Assembly (NCBI GenBank): GCA_902168205.1
Contig: CABHOK010000006.1
Coordinates: 1 to 64,000, forward strand
Source of the DNA: an uncultured Chitinophaga sp.
Lineage (GTDB): Bacteria; Bacteroidota; Bacteroidia; Cytophagales; Cyclobacteriaceae
Direction: 5' to 3'
DNA: 64,000 nt
This document shows positions 54,151 to 63,457 of the stretch, piece after piece. The notes beneath the pieces were generated by a model. It was given only the letters and a program-made list of their open reading frames with translations, did not search any database and was not told the origin of the DNA. Numbering within the stretch: the first letter of the stretch is position 1; the number at the start of each line of letters is the position of its first letter. The position numbers were made by a program, and so were the translations under genes.

Positions 54151-54684
54151 GGTAACTTTTAGTTTTAATTTGTCTCCTGTCGCTGCCGCTGATTATATTT
54201 TCTTTTCATCTCTTAGATGCAGAAGTATTCGCGCGGTCACGCGTTGCTTACTATACAAAAGTGCAATCGGTACCAGCAACATGCTCGCCAAATTACAAGC
54301 ATACATAACGCTACTGGGGATTGTTACGAATCGTGAGGTTGCGGTGATGTCTCACGCAAAAGACGTCTGATCTGATTGACTTTTGAGACAGGCTTGCAGT
54401 TAATACGGATGCGTTCTAAGTGTTTCCCTTAGAGAATGTAGGTGCGATACGGAGGCTTTACATTTTGATACGAAAATCATTGTTACAACGGTAGGCTACC
54501 CGCCAACAAAAAAATTCACGCAGACTGTTTTTCTTACAAGCTCTGTCGTGACCATAACATGGAATGTGACGAACTCCCAAGATCAATTTCCTTCAGTGAC
54601 AGACTATATATACCCTGATAAAAAAAAATCAACAGAGAGGAACAATCATTGCTCCTTCCCTGCTGATCAATCCTAAACTAACAT
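54151..54684. other. Intergenic region, 534 bases
   Basis: No gene could be supported on either strand. It contains the BON gene's terminator at its right end (54633-54662) and an otherwise unremarkable sequence with a moderately GC-poor left half. Confidence 0.5.
54633..54662 (-). terminator. Rho-independent terminator of the BON-domain gene
   Basis: On the minus strand a stem with two G:U pairs and one bulge is followed by TTGATTTTTTTTT (positions 54632 down to 54620). It begins 22 bases past the stop. Confidence 0.78.
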
Positions 54685-55158
54685 TTACACTATAGCAGGT
54701 TTAACACGCTCCTGCTCTTGCAGGTTCGCGCTATCCTGATTAACATGGATCCTGTTCTCTATATTCACAACACCGAATACAGTTTCAGCCAGATCTTGCG
54801 CCAATTGTTTCGCGAAACAGTCGTGTACTGAACCCGTGAGTATAACATCTCCGCTCTTTACCTCTACTTCTATATCGGAAGCATCCAGGTATGGATCATC
54901 ACACAGAAGATCGCACACCATTTCACGAATGCGTTCATCAGAGCGTTTATAGTTCCGTGGGCCCTTTCCGCGGTATCCGCCATCATATATACCTTCATTC
55001 ACCCGGTTTCCGGTCGGAGAATTTACCGCGTTGCCTGTATCGCCACGGTATCGCTGCGTGCCGGGCTGCTCCCATTCAGTATAGCGGTCACGCGTTACGT
55101 TGTTCTGTCTGATGGAAGTCGGGTAAGCCGCCTTGGTCTTTTGGCTGTAGTTTCTCAT
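54685..55158 (-). CDS. BON-domain protein
   Basis: A 157-residue protein with a disordered, Arg/Tyr/Gly-rich N-terminus (about 1-70; many RY, RG and YR) and a C-terminal BON domain (about 72-140: DERIREMVCDLLCDDPYLDA, then IEVEVKSGDVILTGSVHDC). BON domains bind membranes or lipids and occur in osmotic-stress proteins such as OsmY. No signal peptide is present. The gene is divergent from the polysaccharide export permease, 238 bases away, and is followed by a strong terminator. Confidence 0.88.
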   Translation of the reverse strand: MRNYSQKTKAAYPTSIRQNNVTRDRYTEWEQPGTQRYRGDTGNAVNSPTGNRVNEGIYDGGYRGKGPRNYKRSDERIREMVCDLLCDDPYLDASDIEVEVKSGDVILTGSVHDCFAKQLAQDLAETVFGVVNIENRIHVNQDSANLQEQERVKPAIV

Positions 55159-55396
55159 ATCTGCGGTCTTAAAAGATTTGCCACAATCCTCCTAAAATTA
55201 TGCCCGGCATGGCAGGCTTTTGCCAACGGCTTCTCTTCATCAAAATGGTATTCATGTGAGGAATACGGTCATCGCTCGTCATCATGCGATGTGGTCTGAG
55301 CCTGTGACAACATTTATAATTCAGGAACGCCAGGTATACATTTCCTTTTATGATAATTGCTTCGTAAATTATTCGTTTTTGAGGCAAAGACAATTT

Positions 55397-56236
55397 ATGC
55401 GATGGCAATGGGAAATTAAGCCGGAGTCGGCCTGGTTTGAATGGAACTGGAAAGAAATTTGGAACTACCGTCACCTGCTGCTTCGCCTCATTCGCAGAGA
55501 CTTCCTGACGCAATACCAGCAAACACTTCTTGGTCCTGCCTGGGTTGTTATACAGCCGCTGGTAACGGTGTTACTATATGTAATTATCTTCGATCGCGTG
55601 GTGGGCATTTCCACCAATGAGACACCGCCAACACTTTTTTACCTCAGTGGTATCATTATCTGGAATCTCTTTGCCGAATCTTTCTCGGGCACGGTATATA
55701 CCTTTACGGCCAACGCTCCCTTGTTTGCCAAAGTATATTTCCCCAGGCTGATTATACCCTTCTCGGTAACAGCATCTCACATTATCCGCTTTTTTATACA
55801 GTTCCTGTTGTTCATCGGTTTCTACGTGTACAATCTATATACCGGCACCGTATCATTTAATCTTTTGTACAGCCTGGTTGCTGTACCCCTGGCAATTCTC
55901 GTCAGTGCGGGTTTAGGACTGGGTGCAGGGTTGGCGCTATCCGTATTTCTGGCCAAGTACCGCGATCTTACCAATCTTATCCAGCTCACCGTGCGCTTGC
56001 TGATGTTTGCTACTCCGATTATATATCCGTTGTCCATTGTTCCTGATAAGATCAAAGCCATCATGGTATATAATCCGCTGGTTCCGGTAATTGAGTTCTT
56101 TCGCGTGGCATTCCTGGGGGAAGGAACCACGTCTGGTATTCAGCTGGCCTATAGTGCTGCCAGTGTGATTGTAATTTTCTTTATTGGAAGTATATTGTTT
56201 AATAAAATGGGGTCAAAACTTATTGATGTTGTTTAG
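55397..56236 (+). CDS. wzm: Polysaccharide ABC transporter permease (Wzm-type)
   Basis: A 279-residue ABC-2 permease of the O-antigen/capsule export type. A soluble stretch (WKEIWNYRHLLLRLIRRDFLTQYQQTLLGPAW, including the R-[RD]-L-x-x-x-Y-x-x-T-x-L-G-P family signature) leads to about six membrane spans (e.g. VVIQPLVTVLLYVIIFDRVV, FIQFLLFIGFYVYNLY, LAILVSAGLGLGAGLALSVF). The ATG at 55397 was chosen because it begins at this region. The ATPase gene starts 54 bases downstream. Together they export an undecaprenyl-linked polysaccharide across the inner membrane. Confidence 0.94.
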   Translation: MRWQWEIKPESAWFEWNWKEIWNYRHLLLRLIRRDFLTQYQQTLLGPAWVVIQPLVTVLLYVIIFDRVVGISTNETPPTLFYLSGIIIWNLFAESFSGTVYTFTANAPLFAKVYFPRLIIPFSVTASHIIRFFIQFLLFIGFYVYNLYTGTVSFNLLYSLVAVPLAILVSAGLGLGAGLALSVFLAKYRDLTNLIQLTVRLLMFATPIIYPLSIVPDKIKAIMVYNPLVPVIEFFRVAFLGEGTTSGIQLAYSAASVIVIFFIGSILFNKMGSKLIDVV

Positions 56237-56290
56237 CAGCTATATGTATATATCTTCCCTTTTCAGACTATATTTCCCAATGCCAACATC

Positions 56291-57565
56291 ATGGTGAACG
56301 ATCCGATTATCCAGGTAGAGAATCTGTCCAAGTTATACAGGCTGGGCACCATTGGTACGGGTTCGCTGCGACAGGATGTACAACGCTGGTGGTACCAGGC
56401 TATACTTCGCAAGGAAGATCCGTTCTTCAAGATATCACGCGACAAAGAATCGTCAGCCGATTTCCTGTGGGCCTTACGGGATATAAACTTCGAGATCAAA
56501 GAAGGAGAAGCATTTGCTATCATTGGCAGAAACGGTGCCGGCAAATCTACATTATTGAAAATACTTTCGAAGGTAATACGCCCGACACAAGGCACGGTAC
56601 GCGGTCGCGGAAGGATAAACAGTTTGCTGGAGATTGGAACCGGATTTCACGATGAACTGACCGGCCGCGAAAATATATACCTCAACGGTCACTTTCTCGG
56701 CATGACGCGCTCCGAGATCAAAAGTAAATTTGATGAGATCGTAGCGTTCTCCGGTGTAAGCCAGTTCATCGATACACCGGTGAAACGTTATTCATCGGGC
56801 ATGTATGTTCGCCTCGCCTTTGCTGTTGCTGCGCACCTTGAACCGGATATACTGATCGTAGATGAAGTGTTAGCCGTAGGCGATGCCGAGTTTCAAAAGA
56901 AGTGTCTCGGAAAAATGAACGATGCTTCCAAGAAAGAAGGTCGAACCATTTTATTCGTAAGCCACAACATGCAGGCCGTTAACAACCTTTGCCAACGGGC
57001 CATGCTCCTGCAAAAAGGTAGCATGCTGAAAATTGGTGCAGCCGATAAAGTCGTCAATCATTACCTCAGCGGCATTCAGCAACACCTGCTGTCGCAGCAA
57101 TGGACGAATATAGAAACAGCGCCTGGCAATGCAACGGTACGGGTAACATCAGTTAAGCTTATACCTGACCTTGAAGATACGCTTCGTCCCATTGATATCC
57201 GTACACAACTTACGCTTACCTTCGAGTTTCAGAATTATGAAGAAGGTATAAATCTTGTTACCGGTATTCATCTCTTTACACAAAGCAGTGAATGTATATT
57301 TGATGTGAGTTCGAAACCACAGGCATATAGCAAGGGGCTCATTCAGGGAACTTGTGTTATACCCGGCAATTTTCTAAACGATGGATCATACTATATTTCC
57401 ATCATCTTTGTGAAAGATACCACAACGGAAGTATTCTACCTTTCCGAATGCATTGCATTTGATGTAGAAGACTACCGCGAAAACACCAACTGGTATGGCA
57501 AGTGGATGGGCCATGTTCGTCCTAACTTCCCGGTAATACTTACGCCACTTCCATCTTTCTCATAA
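56291..57565 (+). CDS. wzt: Polysaccharide ABC transporter ATPase with C-terminal chain-recognition domain (Wzt-type)
   Basis: A 424-residue ATPase. The nucleotide-binding domain (about 5-250) has Walker A GRNGAGKS (about 79-86), signature RYSSGMYVRLAF, and Walker B ILIVDEVLAVGD, plus the H-loop FVSHNMQAV. A C-terminal beta-domain (about 270-424) corresponds to the Wzt carbohydrate-binding domain that recognises the terminal residue of the finished chain in ABC-dependent O-antigen systems; its presence suggests a capped chain. It follows the permease gene directly and precedes glycosyltransferase genes in one operon. Confidence 0.94.
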   Translation: MVNDPIIQVENLSKLYRLGTIGTGSLRQDVQRWWYQAILRKEDPFFKISRDKESSADFLWALRDINFEIKEGEAFAIIGRNGAGKSTLLKILSKVIRPTQGTVRGRGRINSLLEIGTGFHDELTGRENIYLNGHFLGMTRSEIKSKFDEIVAFSGVSQFIDTPVKRYSSGMYVRLAFAVAAHLEPDILIVDEVLAVGDAEFQKKCLGKMNDASKKEGRTILFVSHNMQAVNNLCQRAMLLQKGSMLKIGAADKVVNHYLSGIQQHLLSQQWTNIETAPGNATVRVTSVKLIPDLEDTLRPIDIRTQLTLTFEFQNYEEGINLVTGIHLFTQSSECIFDVSSKPQAYSKGLIQGTCVIPGNFLNDGSYYISIIFVKDTTTEVFYLSECIAFDVEDYRENTNWYGKWMGHVRPNFPVILTPLPSFS

Positions 57566-57573
57566 GCTGCTCT

Positions 57574-58809
57574 ATGGATTTGTTCAAGCCCTATCAATGT
57601 ATACACCTGAACCTGGCGGAGCAGGAAACATGGCTCGAACCGCTGCGGTATGATCAGGGCTATTATGTAGTACTCTGGTGGAATGAAATCCCGATAGGAC
57701 ATCTCTTTGTAAAACCCGGCGAAGAATTACCGCCACCCGCATTTGAGAAGCGTGTTACCCATGCAGCCTCGTGGGTGCTGCAGCATTATACTGCGAATGC
57801 TTCCGCACAGGCCAATACACTGTACGATCTCCGGAATGCGTTCAGAAATATCTTTGCTAGTCATGAAAATATACCGGCTATATATGATGTCTCCGTGGTG
57901 ATCTGCACCAAAGATCGTGCGGGCAGTCTTCGGCAATGTCTTTATAGCCTGACGAATCTTCCCCACAAGCCGGTTGAGATAATCGTTGTTGATAACGCTT
58001 CCGCGGATGATCGCACACGTGAGACAGCCCGTGCTTTCCCGCAGGTGAAGTATATACGCGAAGACCGTGCAGGCCTTGACATTGCGAGAAATACCGGTGC
58101 GCGGGCTGCCACGGCTTCCATCGTATTATATACCGATGACGATACGGTTATCCATTCGCAATGGATCGCAGAAGTATACCGTACGTTTAATGATCCATCC
58201 ATAGCAGCAATGACCGGACTTGTGCTTGCAGCTGAACTTGACACCGAAGCACAATGGATCTTCGAACGATACTGGCCTTTTAACCGCGGCTTTATTGATA
58301 AGTGTTATGACCAGACATTTGTTGATGCAACACGTTCCAAAGGCATTCCGGTCTGGACCATCGGTGCGGGCGCTAACATGGCCTTCCGCAAAAGTATATT
58401 TACCGCTACCGGTTATTTTGATGAACGACTGGATGTAGGTGCTGCCGGTTGCAACGGTGATTCGGAAATGTGGTATCGTGTATTGGCTGCGGGATATAGT
58501 ATACAGTATAATCCGAGAGCAGTTGTTTACCACCGGCATCGCGAAACACTCAGCGCGTTGAAGCACCAGATATTTTTCTACATGCGCGGATTTACGGCTG
58601 CCATCCTGATTCAGTATAAGCGTTTCCGACATCGCGGAGACCTGCTGCATTTATTTATAGCGCTTCCGAAATATTATACCTGGCTTTTACTGCGCGGCTT
58701 TCCATTGTACCGAGGGCGATATACAACAATATTCCGTGAGTTGCACGGAATATTTTCCGGTTTAATTTTCTATCTTAAAAATCGAAATACACCTTCTAAC
58801 CATTCATAA
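57574..58809 (+). CDS. Family 2 glycosyltransferase with N-terminal extension
   Basis: A 411-residue glycosyltransferase. An extra N-terminal domain (about 1-105) has no recognised family. The GT2/GT-A domain begins YDVSVVICTKDRAGSLRQ (about 107-124), with IIVVDNAS, the nucleotide-sugar contact 'YIREDRAGLDIARNTGAR', and the metal-binding DXD as YTDDDTV. C-terminal residues 250-411 (YFDERLDVGAAGCNGDSEMWYR) include a catalytic-type Glu/Asp. It lies 8 bases after the Wzt-type gene and probably adds sugars to the exported chain. Donor and acceptor are unknown. Confidence 0.93.
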   Translation: MDLFKPYQCIHLNLAEQETWLEPLRYDQGYYVVLWWNEIPIGHLFVKPGEELPPPAFEKRVTHAASWVLQHYTANASAQANTLYDLRNAFRNIFASHENIPAIYDVSVVICTKDRAGSLRQCLYSLTNLPHKPVEIIVVDNASADDRTRETARAFPQVKYIREDRAGLDIARNTGARAATASIVLYTDDDTVIHSQWIAEVYRTFNDPSIAAMTGLVLAAELDTEAQWIFERYWPFNRGFIDKCYDQTFVDATRSKGIPVWTIGAGANMAFRKSIFTATGYFDERLDVGAAGCNGDSEMWYRVLAAGYSIQYNPRAVVYHRHRETLSALKHQIFFYMRGFTAAILIQYKRFRHRGDLLHLFIALPKYYTWLLLRGFPLYRGRYTTIFRELHGIFSGLIFYLKNRNTPSNHS

Positions 58810-58816
58810 GCAAACC

Positions 58817-60433
58817 GTGTCACAGCAACCTCTCGTATCGGTCATCATCCCATGTTATAACCATGCGCGTTTTCTCGCAGAGTCAGTTGACAGCGTTAAA
58901 CAGCAAACGTATAAAAATGTAGAGATCATTGTAGTGGATGATGGTTCAACAGATGATACCAAAGTTGTGAGCGAATCGCTTCCAGGTATACGGTATATAT
59001 ACCAGGCTAACCGGGGATTGTCAGCGGCACGCAACACCGGCTTTCAAAACAGCCAAGGTGATTACCTCGTTTTTCTGGATGCGGATGACTATCTATATCC
59101 GGATGCCCTGCGCATCAATGCGGAATACTTGCAGCAAAATCCCGCATGGGCATTTGTTTCCGGCTGGCACGATAAAGTAGATGAGTGGAAATACCCGGTA
59201 GAAAAAGATGAACTTTCGGTCATAACGTCCGATCACTATATACATCTCTTGCAAGGCAATTATATAGGCATGCATGCTGCAGTCATGTATAGTCGTTGGG
59301 TATTTGATGAATATAAATTCGATACTTCGCTAAAGGCCTGCGAAGATTACGATCTATACCTGCGCATTACACGAAAACATCCGGTGGGATGTCATGACAA
59401 GAACATGGCCGCCTATCGCATACACGGCAATAACATGTCGGCAAGCATTCCGTTTATGCTGAAGTCTGCGCTTCACGTACTGGAGTCTCAAAAGGTATAT
59501 TTAAAAAACCAGGCGGAAACACAAGCCTGGAACAACGGCCGGTCCATCTGGACAGAATACTATACAGGAAAGCTTCGAGATATACTTTATCGCCAGGTAT
59601 ATAAAGCCAAGCAAGTTCCGTCACGAAAAGACCGCTCTGCCCTGCTGCGTCTGAAGACTTCGTATGGATTACGACTCGAAGCAAAGATACTGAAGCTGAA
59701 ACTGAAGAACGTTCTGAAAAGATCTTTACCCCAAGCGGTCAGGAAAATTTTATACAAGCGAGGCTATATGCATCAGTATATACCGCCTCCGGGCACGATA
59801 GAATGGGCAGACCTCGAACGAACCTCACCGGTAAGCAGCGACTTCGGCTACGATCGTGGCGGACCGGTTGATCGTTACTACATTGAAAAATTCCTGAACA
59901 ACAACAGCAACCTTATTAAAGGTCGCGTGCTGGAGATTGGAGACAATGCGTATACACTGCGCTATGGAGGCAGCGCTATAGCACAAAGCGATGTACTTCA
60001 TGTTGCACAGGCCAATGATACTGTTACGTTTGTCGGTGACCTCAGTGACGCTCCACAGATTCCTTCGGATGCGTTTGACTGCATTATACTCACACAAACA
60101 CTTCACTTTATATATGACTACAAAGCCGCACTGAAAACCTGCCATCGTATTTTAAAAAAAGGTGGTACCCTCCTGCTTACCATACCCGGCATCAGCCATA
60201 TAGATAAAGGCGAATGGAGAGATTACTGGCTTTGGTCCTTTACCGATACATCGATGCGAAGGTTAATGCTTGAACTTTTCGAAGAAGACGGAGTACATAT
60301 ACAAACCTATGGCAACGTTTATGTGGCAACGGCTTTTCTATACGGCATGGGACTCCCGGAAGTTCGTGCCGATTTTCTGGATGCGCACGATCCAAGTTAC
60401 CAGGTAATTATCGCTGTAAAAGCAACAAAGTAG
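58817..60433 (+). CDS. Glycosyltransferase family 2 fused to a methyltransferase-like domain
   Basis: A 538-residue bifunctional protein starting at GTG (58817), 7 bases after the previous stop. The N-terminal GT2 domain (about 1-245) has VSVIIPCYNHARFLAES, VVDDGSTDDTK, ARNTGFQNSQGDYLVFLDADDYL and the later CEDYDLYLRI. A linker leads to a SAM-methyltransferase fold (about 365-538): RVLEIGDNAY (motif I, with Asp-Asn for the usual GxG), FDCIILTQTLHFIYD (post-I/motif II) and LKKGGTLLLTIPG (motif III). It may add a sugar and a methyl group, possibly capping the chain; the methyl site is unknown. Confidence 0.88.
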   Translation: MSQQPLVSVIIPCYNHARFLAESVDSVKQQTYKNVEIIVVDDGSTDDTKVVSESLPGIRYIYQANRGLSAARNTGFQNSQGDYLVFLDADDYLYPDALRINAEYLQQNPAWAFVSGWHDKVDEWKYPVEKDELSVITSDHYIHLLQGNYIGMHAAVMYSRWVFDEYKFDTSLKACEDYDLYLRITRKHPVGCHDKNMAAYRIHGNNMSASIPFMLKSALHVLESQKVYLKNQAETQAWNNGRSIWTEYYTGKLRDILYRQVYKAKQVPSRKDRSALLRLKTSYGLRLEAKILKLKLKNVLKRSLPQAVRKILYKRGYMHQYIPPPGTIEWADLERTSPVSSDFGYDRGGPVDRYYIEKFLNNNSNLIKGRVLEIGDNAYTLRYGGSAIAQSDVLHVAQANDTVTFVGDLSDAPQIPSDAFDCIILTQTLHFIYDYKAALKTCHRILKKGGTLLLTIPGISHIDKGEWRDYWLWSFTDTSMRRLMLELFEEDGVHIQTYGNVYVATAFLYGMGLPEVRADFLDAHDPSYQVIIAVKATK

Positions 60434-60436
60434 AGC

Positions 60437-61441
60437 ATGGCGTCATTCCTGAAAAAGATATTCGGAAACAAAAGAGGTGCAATCATACTCATGTATCATC
60501 GCATTGCTTCAGCGCATATTGATCCGTGGGATCTCTGCGTGAGTCCGGAACATTTTGATGAACAGGTGCGCTATATCCGCGATACTTTTCAGGTAGTTAC
60601 CATGCGCGAATTAACAGAACGTGCGCGCACAAATGAATCACTTCGGAAGTATATAGCCATTACATTTGACGATGGCTATCGCGATAACTTTACAGCGGCT
60701 AAGCCTGTTCTTGAAAAGTATAGTGTACCCGCTACATTTTATCTCACCACGCGATTCCTGGCAGAAAAGAAATCATTCTGGTGGGATGAACTTGAGCAAG
60801 TGATACTTGCTACGCCTACACTTCCGGAAAAGATCAACCTGCACATTGGACGCGAAGACTTTACCTCCGATCTTGGTGCCGCACATATACTCTCTGATAC
60901 GGCTGAAAAAGAAATACGCGAATGGCACTACGGACATCCGCTATACAATGCGCGTCTTAAATTATTTTACGAATTGTGGGCAGCCATCCGACCGCTGGCA
61001 ATAAATGAACAGCAGCGCGTTATGCACCAGCTGCACGGGTGGGCCAACACCGCTCTATCACTTCCAACACTCATGGATGAAGCGCAGGTGCAGGAACTGT
61101 CTCAAACATCGTTGTTCGAGATCGGGGCGCATACCGTAAACCATCCGGCATTAGGACATCTGCCTCCGGAAGAACAGCGATACGAAATCCAGGAGAGTCG
61201 GTCGGTGCTCCAATCGATCATCCACAAACCCATCACAGGCTTTGCCTATCCGTATGGAAGTCTCAACGAGCATACACCGGGCATAACGCAGAAACTTGGT
61301 TTTGATTACGCGGTATCGACACGCGAAGGCCATGTTACACACTCCGGCAACCTGTACGATCTGCCGCGCTACCAGGTGAAGAATATAGGCGGGGAAGAAC
61401 TTCGCGCGGCAATACAATCATGGCAACAAAACAATTCATAG
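60437..61441 (+). CDS. Polysaccharide deacetylase (NodB-like)
   Basis: A 334-residue carbohydrate esterase family 4-like protein. The NodB signature is complete in the main motifs: ITFDDGYRDNF (motif 1, TFDDG), FEIGAHTVNHPALGHL (motif 2, H(S/T)xxHP) and FAYPYGS (motif 3). The start IILMYHRI is typical. There is no signal peptide or membrane span, so it may act on a lipid-linked intermediate at the cytoplasmic face. It begins 3 bases after the GT-methyltransferase stop, clearly in the same operon. Confidence 0.92.
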   Translation: MASFLKKIFGNKRGAIILMYHRIASAHIDPWDLCVSPEHFDEQVRYIRDTFQVVTMRELTERARTNESLRKYIAITFDDGYRDNFTAAKPVLEKYSVPATFYLTTRFLAEKKSFWWDELEQVILATPTLPEKINLHIGREDFTSDLGAAHILSDTAEKEIREWHYGHPLYNARLKLFYELWAAIRPLAINEQQRVMHQLHGWANTALSLPTLMDEAQVQELSQTSLFEIGAHTVNHPALGHLPPEEQRYEIQESRSVLQSIIHKPITGFAYPYGSLNEHTPGITQKLGFDYAVSTREGHVTHSGNLYDLPRYQVKNIGGEELRAAIQSWQQNNS

Positions 61442-61443
61442 CC

Positions 61444-62379
61444 ATGAGTATAGCAAGTCCAATGGTTTCCGTGATCACCTGTTTCTATAATGAAGAAACA
61501 TTTCTCGAAGAGACTATTCTGAGTGTACTGGCTCAAACCTATACCGACTGGGAATTACTTCTGGTTGACGATGGCTCGCCTGACACAAGCCCGGCTATAG
61601 CGAAACGTTATGCCGATCTCTATCCCGATAAAATTATATACCTGCAACACGAGCATCATGCCAACAAAGGCGTTTGTAAAAGTCGTAATCTCGGTGTAGC
61701 AAAGTCGCGCGGAAACTATATAGCATACCTGGATGCTGATGATGTATGGCTTCCGGAGAAACTGCAAAATCAACTCAACGTCTTCCAGCAACATCCGCAG
61801 GCAACTGCATTGCTGGAAGCATCCAATTACTGGTATAGCTGGCAATCGCCCCAGCGCAGCAATGTAATTATACCGATCGGGTCAGATGAGCAGGATACAC
61901 TATATCATCCTCCCGCACTGATACTGCAGCTATATCCACTTGGGCACGGTGCAGCGCCTTGTCCTTCCGGGATGATGGTAAAACGAAGTGTTCACCAGCA
62001 TATTTTGTTTGTAGAGGATTTTATAGGGCCTACCGCGGTATATGAAGATCAGGCGTTTCTCGCACAGCTATATCTTCATGAAACTATATTTGTATCGTCT
62101 GGTTGCAACAACCTGTACCGGCAGCGGCAGGACTCGCAGGTCTTCAACGTGCACCAGGATGGACGGTACCACCGCGTGAGACAATATTATCTCGAGTGGT
62201 TCGCCCAATACCTGAATAATCATTCGATCCATAATAACGAAGTCAATGCCTTGCTTCAAAAAGCGCTCCTTCCCTATCATCATCCGCTGCGATTTCGTGT
62301 GTTTCATGATATACCTTCCCGCATCGTTCGTAAAATAAAAAGGATTGCCCGCAAATTACTTAACCGCGTAGCAGCATGA
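61444..62379 (+). CDS. Glycosyltransferase family 2
   Basis: A 311-residue GT2 enzyme. Conserved parts are VSVITCFYNEETFLEETILS, LLLVDDGSPDTS, CKSRNLGVAKSRGNYIAYLDADD (metal-binding DXD) and VYEDQAFLAQLYLHETIF, where a Glu-Asp pair stands at the usual catalytic base. The ATG at 61444 follows the deacetylase stop by 2 bases; an in-frame ATG at 61420 would overlap that gene by 22 bases. It probably extends the same polysaccharide. Donor unknown. Confidence 0.93.
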   Translation: MSIASPMVSVITCFYNEETFLEETILSVLAQTYTDWELLLVDDGSPDTSPAIAKRYADLYPDKIIYLQHEHHANKGVCKSRNLGVAKSRGNYIAYLDADDVWLPEKLQNQLNVFQQHPQATALLEASNYWYSWQSPQRSNVIIPIGSDEQDTLYHPPALILQLYPLGHGAAPCPSGMMVKRSVHQHILFVEDFIGPTAVYEDQAFLAQLYLHETIFVSSGCNNLYRQRQDSQVFNVHQDGRYHRVRQYYLEWFAQYLNNHSIHNNEVNALLQKALLPYHHPLRFRVFHDIPSRIVRKIKRIARKLLNRVAA

Positions 62380-63437
62380 GCAATCCTAAACTTACGGTGC
62401 TGATGCCGGTATATAATGCCGCTTCATATCTACACGAGGCAATCGACAGTATACTGCAGCAAACCTTCCGCGATTTCGAGTTTTTGATCATCGATGACGG
62501 GTCAACGGATCAAAGTATAGCAATTGTTCAGTCGTACAAAGATCCGCGCATCCGGTTCGTCCGGAATGAAACCAATGCAGGTATAGCTGCAACATTAAAC
62601 CGTGGCATCGAACTCGCATCATGTGAATTGATTGCTCGCATGGATGCAGACGACATCAGCTACCCGGATCGCCTGCAAAAACAATATGACTATATGATGC
62701 ACGACTCCGCGTGTGCATTACTATCAACATGGTGTCGTGTGGTTACTGCGGCCGGAAAGCACGTTCGTCTGGAGCGATATACCAGTCGTTTTTTCTACTA
62801 CAACCTGACTTTTGAATGCTGGATATACCACCCCACGGTAATGTTTCGCAAAGCAGCCGTGAAAGAGGTTGGTATGTATAGTATGCCTTACTCGGAAGAT
62901 TACGATCTGTTCTGGAAGCTGGCGCAAAAATTCCGGATTGCGAACCTGGGCGAAATCCTGCTGGACTATCGCCTCTCGCCAACCAGTCTCAATACCGTGC
63001 TTCGCAAAAAGGAATATGATGTTGCCAACCGCAAAAATGTACTGCGCAATTTACGACACTATATGGGGAACGATTTTGCGATTCCGGAAGAATACCTCGA
63101 ATGCCTTCGCCACCATACTGTGCCCATAGCAAAACTAAATGATATACCGAAAATTGTTGATTGCCTTGTTATACTGGAACAGATCACGGAACAGATCAGC
63201 AAAACTCCGAATGTAAACCGCAACGAAAATGATATTGCGGAAGCTGCGTGGTTTAAACGCGACTTCATTGTTTACCAGCTTTTTCAGGAATTACCCTGGC
63301 CCAACAATTTATGGCTCCTGGTGAAAACAAGGAAATTAAATCATATCACAAGAAAAACGAGTTACGCACTGCGGTGGCGAATAAAAAAAATCAAACACTA
63401 TTTTTCATTTTCAAATAATAAAGTAATTTTAATATAG
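62376..63437 (+). CDS. Glycosyltransferase family 2
   Basis: A 353-residue GT2 enzyme. Motifs are LTVLMPVYNAASYLHEAIDS, LIIDDGSTDQS, ATLNRGIELASCELIARMDADD and the catalytic-type SEDYDLFWKLAQK. The ATG shares ATGA with the previous stop (4-base overlap), so the two are translationally coupled. The C-terminal third is helical and basic (KKIKHYF). It is part of the same operon; sugar specificity is unknown. Confidence 0.94.
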   Translation: MSNPKLTVLMPVYNAASYLHEAIDSILQQTFRDFEFLIIDDGSTDQSIAIVQSYKDPRIRFVRNETNAGIAATLNRGIELASCELIARMDADDISYPDRLQKQYDYMMHDSACALLSTWCRVVTAAGKHVRLERYTSRFFYYNLTFECWIYHPTVMFRKAAVKEVGMYSMPYSEDYDLFWKLAQKFRIANLGEILLDYRLSPTSLNTVLRKKEYDVANRKNVLRNLRHYMGNDFAIPEEYLECLRHHTVPIAKLNDIPKIVDCLVILEQITEQISKTPNVNRNENDIAEAAWFKRDFIVYQLFQELPWPNNLWLLVKTRKLNHITRKTSYALRWRIKKIKHYFSFSNNKVILI

Positions 63438-63457
63438 CAGCTAACATACAGTATAGA

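Noticed and set aside
54068-54370. Plus-strand frame of 100 codons overlapping the 71-residue gene
   Set aside because: Its left part is antisense to the small gene and the right part lacks domain-like features.
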